A stretch of DNA of 64,000 nt from Agrococcus sp. SGAir0287. Lineage in GTDB: Bacteria > Actinomycetota > Actinomycetes > Actinomycetales > Microbacteriaceae. Location: contig NZ_CP027942.1 of assembly GCF_005484985.1 (NCBI RefSeq), positions 1,984,001 through 2,048,000 on the forward strand, read 5' to 3'. This document shows, in pieces, positions 27,403 through 35,206 of the stretch. Within the stretch, counting starts at the first letter, position 1; each line of letters begins with the position of its first letter. The notes under the pieces are model-generated. The model was not told the origin of the DNA and ran no database searches. It saw nothing but the letters and a program-made list of their open reading frames with translations. The position numbers and the translations under genes were made by a program.

Positions 27403-27905
27403 GGCATCGCCACGGTCGCGACGACGCGCTCGTCGTACATGTTGGAGCCGAGCCCGAACGCCGTCTCGTCGCGCGGCGTCCACGTGGCGTCGACGAGCTC
27501 CACGCGCACCCGGCCGTCGGCGGCGCGCTCGGGCTCGTACAGGATCGTGAAGACGTCCTCGACGCCGGGCTGCGCGGCCGACGCCGCGACGTCCCCGACC
27601 GTCGTGTGCCCGAAGCGCGCGAGCTCGCCCTGGTCGTCGACGAGCGTCAGGAGGTCGTCGATCTGCAGCGAGACGGGCAGATGGCTCTCGACGGCCAGCG
27701 TCACCGCGATGCCGCCCTCCTCGCCGGGCTCGATGCCCAGCACGACGACGTCCGCCCGGGACGTCGAGAGCGGCTCGCCGAGCCCGATCTCGGGCACCGG
27801 CGCGTCGTCGCGCGCGCCCAGCGCCCCCGTCGCGACGAGCGCGATCGCGACGACGCCGGCTGCCGCCACCGCGACGAGCGCGCGGACGAGGCGAGGATGC
27901 TGCAC
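27399..27905 (-). CDS. Small exported/membrane-anchored protein 1 (unknown)
   Basis: A 168-residue protein with an N-terminal signal-anchor (residues 8-30) and a predicted beta-sandwich extracellular domain (GIAVTLAVESHLPVSLQIDD and VRVELVDATWTPRDETAFG). No lipobox and no enzyme motif. The GTG at 27905 has TACCCT 7 nt upstream, so this is the leaderless first gene of a three-gene coupled operon. The divergent M20 peptidase gene lies 84 bp away. The layout suggests subunits or accessory proteins of one envelope complex. Confidence 0.68.
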   Translation of the reverse strand: MQHPRLVRALVAVAAAGVVAIALVATGALGARDDAPVPEIGLGEPLSTSRADVVVLGIEPGEEGGIAVTLAVESHLPVSLQIDDLLTLVDDQGELARFGHTTVGDVAASAAQPGVEDVFTILYEPERAADGRVRVELVDATWTPRDETAFGLGSNMYDERVVATVAMP

Positions 27906-27912
27906 GCCCAGC

Positions 27913-27918
27913 AGGGTA
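27913..27918 (-). promoter_or_regulatory. Leaderless -10 element of the small exported protein operon
   Basis: TACCCT on the minus strand lies 7 nt before the GTG at 27905. Confidence 0.5.
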
Positions 27919-27975
27919 TCCCGCGCGCTCGCGCGATGGCTGCGGTCGACTCGCGTCGCGCTCGGGTCCCATCGC

Positions 27976-27981
27976 TAGCAT
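27976..27981 (+). promoter_or_regulatory. -10 element of the M20 peptidase gene
   Basis: TAGCAT lies 8 nt before the ATG at 27990, giving a leaderless or 1-2 nt leader transcript. Confidence 0.45.
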
Positions 27982-27989
27982 CGCGAGCG

Positions 27990-29297
27990 ATGGCCACCGA
28001 ATCCCCCGCCGACCGCCTCGCGCGCGTGCTGCGCGTGCCGACCGCCGCGACGGACGGCGTGCCCGACGCCGCCGGCCTGCGCACGCTGCGCGACCTGCTC
28101 GTCGAGCTCTACCCCGGCGCGTTCGCGGCGCTCGAGGTCGAGCTCGTGGCCGAGCACACGATCCTCGCGCGCTGGCCGGGCGCCTCGCGCGACGAGCCGG
28201 CGCTGCTCATGGCGCACCAGGACGTCGTGCCGCCCGGCGACGGCTGGACGCACGGCCCGTTCGACGGCGCGATCGTCGACGGCGTCGTGTGGGGACGCGG
28301 CGCCATCGACGACAAGGGATCGCTCGTCGGCATCCTCGAGGCGATCGAGGCGCTCGTCGGCGAGGGCTTCGCGCCCGCGCGTGACGTGTGGCTCGTGCTC
28401 GGCCACGACGAGGAGACGCTCGGAGGCGGTGCGCGCGCCGCGGTCGAGGCGCTCGCGACCCGCGGCGTGGCGTTCGCCTTCGCGCTCGACGAGGGCGGAG
28501 CGGTCGTCGACCCGCCGGTGCCCGGCGTCGCCGTGCCCGCGGCGATGGTCGGCACGAGCGAGCGCGGCGTCGCGATGCTGCGCCTCGCCGTCGACGAGCA
28601 CGGCGGGCACGCGTCGACGCCGCCGCGCATGCCGGCGACGGCGATCCTCGCACGCGCCGTCGTGCGCGCATCCCGTGCCCGATTCCCCGAGCGCCTCACC
28701 CCCACGACGGTGCGGATGCTGCGCACGCTCGGCGCCCACGCGCGCGAGCCGTACCGTGCGCTGCTGACGCGCGCGGACGTCCTCTCCCCCGTGCTGCGAC
28801 GCATCATGGCGGCGAACCCCGAGACGCGCGCGACGATCACGACGACCGCCAGCGTCACCCGGCTGCGGGCCGGCACCGCGGCGAACGCGATCGCGGAGCG
28901 CGCGGAGGCGACCGTCAACGTGCGGCTCGCGCAGGGCACGAGCATCGCCGACGTCGTGCGCATCCTGCGCCGCGCCATCCGCGACGAGCGCGTCGCCATC
29001 GACGTCGTGCACGGCCACGAGGCGTCGCCGACGTCGCCCACCGACGGACGCGGCTGGGATGCGATCGTCGCCGCCACCGCCCGCGAGCACCCTGGTGCGG
29101 TGCTCTCGCCCTACGTCATGCTCGGCGCGTCGGACGGGCGCCATGCGCATCGCGTCACCGACCGGGTGTACCGGTTCACGCCGTTCGTGCTCACGAGCGA
29201 GCTGCGCGCGTGCCTGCACGCGCGCGACGAGCGCATCCCGGTCGAGGCGTTCGAGCGGGGCGTCCGGTGGTACCGGCGGCTGCTCGAGGCGTGCTGA
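27990..29297 (+). CDS. M20 family metallopeptidase
   Basis: A 435-residue zinc-dependent amidohydrolase/dipeptidase of the ArgE/CPG2 group. Zinc ligands and catalytic residues are all visible: H76 (LLMAHQDVVP), D108 (GRGAIDDKGS), E141-E142 (GHDEETLGGG), a distal aspartate in FALDEGGA and a histidine near FTPFVLTSELRACLH. The lid/dimerisation domain lies between about residues 190 and 320 (HGGHASTPP). The substrate is likely a short peptide or acylated amino acid. It converges with deoC, leaving only 9 bp between stops. Confidence 0.9.
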   Translation: MATESPADRLARVLRVPTAATDGVPDAAGLRTLRDLLVELYPGAFAALEVELVAEHTILARWPGASRDEPALLMAHQDVVPPGDGWTHGPFDGAIVDGVVWGRGAIDDKGSLVGILEAIEALVGEGFAPARDVWLVLGHDEETLGGGARAAVEALATRGVAFAFALDEGGAVVDPPVPGVAVPAAMVGTSERGVAMLRLAVDEHGGHASTPPRMPATAILARAVVRASRARFPERLTPTTVRMLRTLGAHAREPYRALLTRADVLSPVLRRIMAANPETRATITTTASVTRLRAGTAANAIAERAEATVNVRLAQGTSIADVVRILRRAIRDERVAIDVVHGHEASPTSPTDGRGWDAIVAATAREHPGAVLSPYVMLGASDGRHAHRVTDRVYRFTPFVLTSELRACLHARDERIPVEAFERGVRWYRRLLEAC

Positions 29298-29306
29298 CGA
29301 CCGACG

Positions 29307-29966
29307 TCAGTAGCCGGAGGTCGTCGGCGCGCCCTCGACGATCGCGCGCGTCGACGAGAGCCCGAGGCGCGAGGCGCCGGCGCGGACCATGGCCTCGGCG
29401 GCCTCGCGCGTGCGGATGCCGCCGGACGCCTTCACGCCCAGTCGGTCGCCGACGGTCCTGCGCATGAGCGCGACGGCGTGCTCGCTCGCGCCGCCGGCGG
29501 GGTGGAAGCCCGTCGACGTCTTCACGAAGTCGGCCCCCGCAGCCTCGGCCGCCCGGCAGACGGCGACGATCTGGTCGTCGTCGAGCGCCGCCGACTCGAT
29601 GATCACCTTGAGCACGACGCCCTCAGCAGCCTCGCGCACGGCGCGCACGTCGGCCTCCACGGCGTCGAAGCGGCCGTCGATCGCGGCGCCGACGTCGATG
29701 ACCATGTCCAGCTCGTCGGCGCCCTGCGAGGCGGCGAGGCGCGCCTCGGCGGCCTTGACGTCCGAGTGGTGCCGTCCGCTGGGGAAGCCGACGACGACCG
29801 CGGTCCTCAGGCCCTCGGGCACCTCGACGGGCAGCACGTTCGGCGACAGGCAGACGCTGTAGGCGCCGAGCTCCGCCGCCTCGGCGATCGTGGCGGCGAC
29901 GTCGGCGGCGGTGGCCTCGGGCTTCAGCAGCGTGTGGTCGACGATGCTCGCGAGCGAGTCGGTCAT
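29307..29966 (-). CDS. deoC: Deoxyribose-phosphate aldolase
   Basis: A 219-residue class I aldolase that splits deoxyribose-5-phosphate into acetaldehyde and glyceraldehyde-3-phosphate in deoxynucleoside salvage. The Schiff-base lysine is K149 (FVKTSTGF) and the second active-site lysine K179 ([10 protein letters not shown]); [10 protein letters not shown] supplies the conserved aspartates. The ATG overlaps the ribF stop by 4 bp and has a GAGGAGG ribosome site, so it is coupled to ribF. No other deo genes are adjacent. Confidence 0.94.
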   Translation of the reverse strand: MTDSLASIVDHTLLKPEATAADVAATIAEAAELGAYSVCLSPNVLPVEVPEGLRTAVVVGFPSGRHHSDVKAAEARLAASQGADELDMVIDVGAAIDGRFDAVEADVRAVREAAEGVVLKVIIESAALDDDQIVAVCRAAEAAGADFVKTSTGFHPAGGASEHAVALMRRTVGDRLGVKASGGIRTREAAEAMVRAGASRLGLSSTRAIVEGAPTTSGY

Positions 29967-30913
29967 GGCGTGTCCTCCTCGGGCGCATCCGCGCGCCCCT
30001 CGGGTGTGCCCAGGATCTCGCGCACGCGCTCGACGTCGGCGTGCATCTGGGCGATGAGCGGCTCGATCCCGTCGAAGCGCCACATGTCGCGCACGTGGTC
30101 GACGAGCTCGAGCTCGATGGGTCGGTGGTACAGGTCGAGGTCGACGTCGAGCAGGTACGCCTCGACCGTCGTGCGCACGCCGTCGAACGTGGGGTTGTCG
30201 CCGATCGACACCGCCGCGGGGAAGCGCCCGGCGTCGACGGTCGCCCACGCGGCGTACACGCCGTGCGCCGGCACGAACCCCTCCAAGTCGGGGCCGAGGT
30301 TGGCGGTCGGGAAGCCGAGCTCGCGACCGCGCTGGAAGCCGCGCACGACCGTGCCGCGCAGCCGCGGGTTCCGTCCGAGCAGCGACGCGGCGTGCGGGAT
30401 GTCGCCCGCCTCGAGGGCACGACGGATCTCCGTCGACGACACGCGCGTGCCGCCGTCGTCGACGACGTCGTCGACGACGAGCACCTCGACGCCGCGCGCC
30501 GCCGCGAGCCGCGTCAGCAGCGCCGGATCGCCGGCGCCGCCGCGGCCGTAGCGGAAGTCGCTGCCGACGACGACGAAGCGGGCGCCGAGCCCGTCGAGCA
30601 GCACGCGCTCGACGAACTCCGACGGATCCATCGCCGCGGTCTCGGCGTCGAAGGGGATCGTGACGACCTCGCAGCCGAGCGCCTCGAGCGCCTCGCGCTG
30701 CTGCGCGGGCGACAAGATGAGGCGCGGCGCGCGCTCGGGCCGCAGCGTGGCGAGCGGATGGCGGTCGAAGGTGACGACGACGGGCGCGAGCCCGCGCCGC
30801 TCGGCCATGCGCAGCGCCCCCTCGAGCAGCTCGCGATGGCCGCGGTGCACGCCGTCGAACTTGCCGATCGTGACGGCCGACGGGCGCGCGACGAGATCGT
30901 CGATCCAGCTCAC
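29963..30913 (-). CDS. ribF: Bifunctional riboflavin kinase/FMN adenylyltransferase
   Basis: A 316-residue enzyme that makes FMN from riboflavin and FAD from FMN. The N-terminal adenylyltransferase domain has [18 protein letters not shown] (HxGH-type nucleotide motif) and the ISSTEIRR-like [15 protein letters not shown]; the C-terminal kinase has [11 protein letters not shown] and [13 protein letters not shown]. The GTG start overlaps the stop of the membrane gene upstream by 4 bp. The truB-ribF order is conserved, but here two membrane protein genes lie between. Confidence 0.94.
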   Translation of the reverse strand: MSWIDDLVARPSAVTIGKFDGVHRGHRELLEGALRMAERRGLAPVVVTFDRHPLATLRPERAPRLILSPAQQREALEALGCEVVTIPFDAETAAMDPSEFVERVLLDGLGARFVVVGSDFRYGRGGAGDPALLTRLAAARGVEVLVVDDVVDDGGTRVSSTEIRRALEAGDIPHAASLLGRNPRLRGTVVRGFQRGRELGFPTANLGPDLEGFVPAHGVYAAWATVDAGRFPAAVSIGDNPTFDGVRTTVEAYLLDVDLDLYHRPIELELVDHVRDMWRFDGIEPLIAQMHADVERVREILGTPEGRADAPEEDTP

Positions 30914-31326
30914 GCCGCGACGCTCCGAGCGGCGTCGGCCCGCGCCGTGCGACGGATCCACCACAGGCCGACGATGGGCAGGACCGCCGGGATGAAGAGG
31001 TAGCCCATGCCGTACCAGCTCCACACGCTCGCGTGGCCGAAGAGCTCCGGGTGCGTGAGCGAGAGCGTGCCGACGACGAGGACGCCGAGCAGCTCGAAGC
31101 CGATCGTGGCGACGGCGACGCGCGTCCACGCCTCGCCCCGCATCGCGAGCGCGATCGTCGCGACCACGTAGACGACGGCGGCGACGGCGCTCAACGAGTA
31201 CGCGAGCGGCGCCTCGTCGAAGCGGCTGAGGATCTGGTACGCGGAGCGCCCCGTCGCGGCGAGCGCGAGCACCGCGTAGACCGCGATGAGCACGCGGCCG
31301 AAGCCGGATCGACGCGAGGAGGGCAC
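30910..31326 (-). CDS. Four-helix membrane protein (unknown)
   Basis: A 138-residue integral membrane protein with four hydrophobic segments (about residues 9-27, 43-62, 70-90 and 105-125) and a short arginine-rich C-terminus. No family was recognised with confidence. The GTG at 31326 has TAGGAT exactly 6 nt upstream, marking a new leaderless transcript that continues into ribF and deoC. Coupling to ribF by a 4-bp overlap could simply reflect compact packing; a flavin-transport role would be speculation. Confidence 0.75.
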   Translation of the reverse strand: MPSSRRSGFGRVLIAVYAVLALAATGRSAYQILSRFDEAPLAYSLSAVAAVVYVVATIALAMRGEAWTRVAVATIGFELLGVLVVGTLSLTHPELFGHASVWSWYGMGYLFIPAVLPIVGLWWIRRTARADAARSVAA

Positions 31327-31332
31327 CGGACG

Positions 31333-31338
31333 ATCCTA
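31333..31338 (-). promoter_or_regulatory. Leaderless -10 element of the membrane protein-ribF-deoC operon
   Basis: TAGGAT on the minus strand lies 6 nt before the GTG at 31326. Confidence 0.6.
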
Positions 31339-31378
31339 CGCCCGAGCCCGCGCCCTGGCGGACGGACGAGGGTCGCTC

Positions 31379-31747
31379 CTAGACGACCTGCACGAACCAG
31401 ATCTGATGCATCCGGTAGACCATGACGGCGACGGCGAGGAGCCCTACGCCGACGACGAGCACGCCCCAGCGGCCCTTCTCGGCGAACGCCCATAGGGTCG
31501 CGGCGGGAGGGATGAGCAGGGCCGAGACGAGGTACACCCAGTACTCGAGGAGGTCACCGGTCGGGCCGGCTCCGACGATGGGCGCGACGATCGACGCGAC
31601 GACCTGCACGACGAGGCTCAGCATCGTGAGCGCCGCGGCTGCCAGCACGAGGTCGTTCATGCGCACCCTGACGATGCCCGCGACCGCGACGGCCGCGCCG
31701 AGCACCGCGATGACCGCCGCCTGCACGATCATGAGCCAGTCGATCAC
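31379..31747 (-). CDS. Small multipass membrane protein (unknown)
   Basis: A 122-residue protein that is almost entirely four membrane helices (about residues 4-24, 30-52, 65-85 and 93-112), with a tiny C-terminus ending in MHQIWFVQVV. No recognised family. Its GTG start overlaps the truB stop by 4 bp (GTGA), so it is coupled to truB. A 52-bp gap and a new promoter separate it from the next gene. Confidence 0.72.
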   Translation of the reverse strand: MIDWLMIVQAAVIAVLGAAVAVAGIVRVRMNDLVLAAAALTMLSLVVQVVASIVAPIVGAGPTGDLLEYWVYLVSALLIPPAATLWAFAEKGRWGVLVVGVGLLAVAVMVYRMHQIWFVQVV

Positions 31748-32658
31748 GCCCGCTCCTCCCCCTCGCCGGGTCGCGCGGCCGGCGCCTGCTCGGCGGCGGC
31801 GACGCCCAGGTTCGCGACGGCGTGCAGCCGACCGCCCTCGCCGCGCGCGACGCCGACGAGCTCGCCGTCGTGCACGGCGGCGACGATGCCCTCGGCATCC
31901 GTGCGGGGGCGTCGGCCGTTCGCGAGCAGCCGCGCGTCGTCGTCGTCGAGCGTCACGACGGGCAGGACCCGCGAGGCGACGTCGACGGGGCGCAGCAGGC
32001 CTGCGGGCACGATCGCGTCGGCGGCGACGGCATCCTCGAGCCCGAACGGTCCGACCCTCGTGCGCCGCAGGGCCGTGAGGTGACCCCCGACGCCGAGCGC
32101 GGCGCCGAGGTCTCGGGCGAGGGCGCGGACGTACGTGCCCGACGAGCAGTCGACGACGGCGTCGACCGCGGCGAGCGCGCCGGGTCGCAGCGCACCGAGG
32201 TCGAAGCGCGAGACCGTGACGGGACGAGCCTTGAGGGCCACGTCCTCCCCTGCTCGCACGCGGGCGTACGAGCGCTTGCCGTCGACCTTGATGGCCGAGA
32301 CGGCGCTCGGCACCTGCTCGATGTCGCCCGTGAGCGGCCCGACGGCGGCCGCGACCGCCTCCTGCGTCAGGCCAGACGCATCCGTCGTCTCGACCACGTC
32401 GCCCTCGGCGTCGTCGGTGATCGTCGTCGCGCCGAGCGCGATCGTCGCCTCGTACGTCTTGTCGAGGCCCACGAGGAACGTCAGCAGCCGTGTCGCGGGG
32501 CCGACGCCCAGCACCAGCAGGCCCGTCGCCATGGGGTCGAGCGTGCCGGCGTGGCCGACCTTGCGCGTGCCGAGCTGACGCCTGGCCATGGCGACGATGG
32601 TGTGGCTCGTGACGCCAGCGGGCTTGTCGACGAGCAGCACGCCGTTCGGAGCAGTCAT
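31744..32658 (-). CDS. truB: tRNA pseudouridine synthase B
   Basis: A 304-residue enzyme that makes pseudouridine 55 in the T-loop of tRNAs. The catalytic aspartate is D41 in KVGHAGTLDPMATG; DKPAGVTSH at 11-19, the SAIKVDGKRSYARVR RNA-contact segment and DCSSGTYVRALARDLG are typical. The C-terminal PUA-like region is alanine-rich. The ATG at 32658 is 9 nt from TACGCT. It is divergent from a ketopantoate reductase-like gene across only 31 bp. rbfA, its usual upstream partner, is 7 kb away. Confidence 0.95.
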   Translation of the reverse strand: MTAPNGVLLVDKPAGVTSHTIVAMARRQLGTRKVGHAGTLDPMATGLLVLGVGPATRLLTFLVGLDKTYEATIALGATTITDDAEGDVVETTDASGLTQEAVAAAVGPLTGDIEQVPSAVSAIKVDGKRSYARVRAGEDVALKARPVTVSRFDLGALRPGALAAVDAVVDCSSGTYVRALARDLGAALGVGGHLTALRRTRVGPFGLEDAVAADAIVPAGLLRPVDVASRVLPVVTLDDDDARLLANGRRPRTDAEGIVAAVHDGELVGVARGEGGRLHAVANLGVAAAEQAPAARPGEGEERA

Positions 32659-32667
32659 CGTCCATCG

Positions 32668-32673
32668 AGCGTA
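32668..32673 (-). promoter_or_regulatory. -10 element of truB
   Basis: TACGCT on the minus strand lies 9 nt before the truB ATG, inside a 31-bp divergent region. Any -35 contact would fall within the opposing gene's control region or start. Confidence 0.45.
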
Positions 32674-32677
32674 GCCG

Positions 32678-32683
32678 TAGCCT
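32678..32683 (+). promoter_or_regulatory. Leaderless -10 element of the ketopantoate reductase-like gene
   Basis: TAGCCT lies 6 nt before the GTG at 32690 and 4 bp from the opposing truB -10. Confidence 0.5.
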
Positions 32684-32689
32684 GAGGGG

Positions 32690-33667
32690 GTGCGGATCGC
32701 GGTGCTCGGGGCTGGGGCGATCGGCGGATGCCTCGCCGCGCGGCTCGACTCGGTCGGCCACGAGGTGACGGTCGTCGCCCGCTCGTCGGCGCCCGTGCTG
32801 CGGGAGCGCGGCGTCCGGTTGGAGGGCGCCTTCGGCGACCATCTGGCGCATCCGCAGGTCGTGGATGCGCTCTCGACGGCGCCCGATGCCGCGATCCTCG
32901 CGACGAAGACGATCGACGCCGCGGCCGCGCTCTCGCCCTCGACGGCGGCGCTGAGAGACGTGCCGACGATCGCCGTGCAGAACGGGCTCGACGCGCACGG
33001 GCGCGTCGCGCGCATCCTCGGGCACGCGCGCGTCGCCGCGGGACTCGGGACCTGGGCGGCGAACGCGCTCGAGCCCGGCGTCGTGCGCGTGACGGCGAGC
33101 GGCGAGACGGTCGTGGGCGGCCCGGAGGCCGAGCGGTTCGCGGCGCTGCTCGACGGAGCGCTGCCGCACGTGCGTCGCGCGGCGAGCATCGAGGGCGCGC
33201 AGTGGGCGAAGCTCTGCGTCAACGCCGCGAACGCCGTGCCGGCCGCGGCGGGGCTGTCGATGCAGGAGGTCGGCGCATCGCCGGCGTTGCTGCGCGTCAC
33301 CGCGGCGGCGATGCACGAGGCGGCCGCGGTCGCGCTCGCGACGGGCGTCGAGATCGAGCGCGTCGGCGCCGTCGGGCCTGAGACGATCGGCACGCTCGCA
33401 GCGTCGATCGACGACGCCGGCGCGGTGGCGGCTGCGATGATCGCGGGCTTCGGCGACGTGCCGAACCTCGGCTCGACGCAGCAGAGCATCCGCAAGGGGC
33501 AGCCGACGGAGGTCGACGACCTCGCCGGGGCCATCGCGCGCGAGGCGACGCGCCTCGGCCTCGCGGCGCCGGTCAACGCGGCCCTCGTGACGCTCGTGCA
33601 CGAGGTCGAGCGCACGGGCGCCTTCGTCGCGCCCGAGCGGATCGCCGCCCTCGCGCCGCTGCCCTGA
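32690..33667 (+). CDS. Ketopantoate reductase family protein
   Basis: A 325-residue NADP-dependent dehydrogenase-fold protein of the PanE/ApbA family, which reduces 2-dehydropantoate to pantoate for coenzyme A. The Rossmann loop GAGAIGG is at residues 7-13, the central catalytic lysine lies in AQWAKLCVNAANAVPA, and STQQSIRKGQPTEVDDLAG is the family's C-terminal signature. Family assignment is firm; whether this copy is the housekeeping PanE or a paralogue acting on another 2-oxoacid is not clear, because no other pan genes are nearby. Confidence 0.85.
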   Translation: MRIAVLGAGAIGGCLAARLDSVGHEVTVVARSSAPVLRERGVRLEGAFGDHLAHPQVVDALSTAPDAAILATKTIDAAAALSPSTAALRDVPTIAVQNGLDAHGRVARILGHARVAAGLGTWAANALEPGVVRVTASGETVVGGPEAERFAALLDGALPHVRRAASIEGAQWAKLCVNAANAVPAAAGLSMQEVGASPALLRVTAAAMHEAAAVALATGVEIERVGAVGPETIGTLAASIDDAGAVAAAMIAGFGDVPNLGSTQQSIRKGQPTEVDDLAGAIAREATRLGLAAPVNAALVTLVHEVERTGAFVAPERIAALAPLP

Positions 33668-33676
33668 CGGCGCGCG

Positions 33677-34489
33677 TCAGCCAGCGAGCGCGTCGACGAT
33701 CGCGGCGGCGATCTCGGCGTGGGCCTCGCCTGCGGGCACGGTGGCCTCGTCGTCGCCCGGCTGCGCGCCGTAGTCGCCGAACTCCGCGTGGTTCACGCCG
33801 GGCAGCTCGACGAGCAGGGCGTCGTCCGGCAGCAGGTCGCGCGCCTCGAGCCACGCATCCCGGTTCAGCACGCCGTCGCGGGAGCCGGTGACCGACAGCG
33901 CCACGAGGTCGTCGCGAACCGACAGGTCCGTGCCCGAGCAGTACGACGCGAGCAGCACGAGCCCGACGACCTCCTCATCCTCGGCGTACGAGCACGCGCG
34001 CACGCCGCCCATGCTGTGCCCCGCGACCGACCACGACTCGACCTGGGGTGCGACGCTCGTGAGCTCGGACAGCGGTCGCTGCTCGAGGATCGCGAGGTTG
34101 AGCGGCGACCGCACGAGCACGACCGTCGCACCGGCTGCCGCGACGTCGGCGAACGTCGCCACGTAGGCGTGCGGGTCCACGCGGGCGCCCGCGAGCACGA
34201 CGATGCCCTGCCCCGCGAGGCTCGTCGCCGCCTCGTCGGTGGGCCGCAGCACCACGAGGTCGTCGACGTCGGCCACCGTCAGCCGCGGATCGTCCGCGAC
34301 GGCCGCGAGCCCGTCGGGGTCTGCCTGGTAGGGCGTGAGCGCCCACCAGAGCCCGCCGCCGACGCCCAGCACGACCACGCCGACGAGCACGAGCGCCGCG
34401 ATGCGGAGGATGCGGACGGCTCGGCGCCGCCTGCGCCGGGGCCGCCCATCGGCGGACGGCGAGGCGTCGGCGCGGTCGTCGGCCGGCAT
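33677..34489 (-). CDS. Membrane-anchored alpha/beta hydrolase
   Basis: A 270-residue alpha/beta-hydrolase of the Abhydrolase_5 type. A basic N-terminus is followed by one membrane helix (about residues 28-50), placing the catalytic domain outside. The nucleophile elbow is SVAGHSMGGVRA; an acidic residue lies in VTGSRDGVLN and the catalytic histidine in LPGVNHAEFGDYG. Substrate unknown. It begins 3 bp after the nucleoside-kinase-like gene and is probably cotranscribed with it. Its stop faces that of the ketopantoate reductase-like gene 9 bp away. Confidence 0.86.
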   Translation of the reverse strand: MPADDRADASPSADGRPRRRRRRAVRILRIAALVLVGVVVLGVGGGLWWALTPYQADPDGLAAVADDPRLTVADVDDLVVLRPTDEAATSLAGQGIVVLAGARVDPHAYVATFADVAAAGATVVLVRSPLNLAILEQRPLSELTSVAPQVESWSVAGHSMGGVRACSYAEDEEVVGLVLLASYCSGTDLSVRDDLVALSVTGSRDGVLNRDAWLEARDLLPDDALLVELPGVNHAEFGDYGAQPGDDEATVPAGEAHAEIAAAIVDALAG

Positions 34490-34492
34490 CGG

Positions 34493-35194
34493 TCAGCAGC
34501 GATCCTGGAAGACCTGCCGCGGCGCGCGCCAGTCGGTGGTGTCGATCACCATGTCGGCGGCGCGCACGGGATCCGCGAGCCGCTCGTAGTGCTCGTGGGC
34601 GAGTCGGTAGCGGTCGTGCGAGGGATCGGTGACGAGCGGATGCGCCCCGTCGCGGCGCTGCAGGCGCGCGCCGCGCTCGGCATCCGACGCCTCGAGGCGC
34701 ACGACGACGTGCCACCGCCCCTTGAACGCGGGACGGAGCAGGAAGACGCCGTCGACGACCAGCACGGCGTCGGGCCCAGCGGTCTTCCAGTCCATCTCGA
34801 CGCTCTGATCCGTCTCGAGGTCGAAGGCGCGCGTCATGAATCCGGTCGAGCCGCCCATCCGGAAGGGCTGCAGCAGCACCCGGTCGACGAGCTCGAGGTC
34901 GAAGGCGTCCTCGTAGTAGCCCTTCCACGAGTCGCGGCCCTGCCGGTATCGGCGCTCGCGCGGCTGGTGGAAGTCGTCGAGGCTCGCTCGGAACGACTGC
35001 ACGCCCGCGCGGGCGAACGCCACGTGCAGTGCGTCGGCGAAGTGCGTCTTGCCGACGCCGTCGCGGCCGTCGACCGCGACGATGCGGCGACCGCGCGGGC
35101 TGCGGGCCACGACGACGCGTGCGACCTCCGTGTACAGCGCCTTCTGCTCGGGCGTCCACGACGCCGCCTGCATGAGGAGCTGCTGGTCTGCCAT
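34493..35194 (-). CDS. Uridine kinase-like P-loop protein
   Basis: A 233-residue P-loop kinase related to uridine kinase/phosphoribulokinase. Walker A GRDGVGKT is at residues 43-50, SFRASLDDFHQPRERRY near 68-84 is the substrate-binding DDF segment, and VLVVDGVFLLRPAFKGRW is the Walker B-like strand. It differs from the housekeeping Udk by its long N-terminal helix, and the true substrate may be another nucleoside or sugar. TAGCCT lies 6 nt before the ATG, so the transcript is leaderless and continues into the hydrolase. Confidence 0.84.
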   Translation of the reverse strand: MADQQLLMQAASWTPEQKALYTEVARVVVARSPRGRRIVAVDGRDGVGKTHFADALHVAFARAGVQSFRASLDDFHQPRERRYRQGRDSWKGYYEDAFDLELVDRVLLQPFRMGGSTGFMTRAFDLETDQSVEMDWKTAGPDAVLVVDGVFLLRPAFKGRWHVVVRLEASDAERGARLQRRDGAHPLVTDPSHDRYRLAHEHYERLADPVRAADMVIDTTDWRAPRQVFQDRC

Positions 35195-35200
35195 GCAGCC

Positions 35201-35206
35201 AGGCTA
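35201..35206 (-). promoter_or_regulatory. Leaderless -10 element of the uridine kinase-like gene
   Basis: TAGCCT on the minus strand lies 6 nt before the ATG at 35194 and overlaps the DUF418 gene stop codon. Confidence 0.6.
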
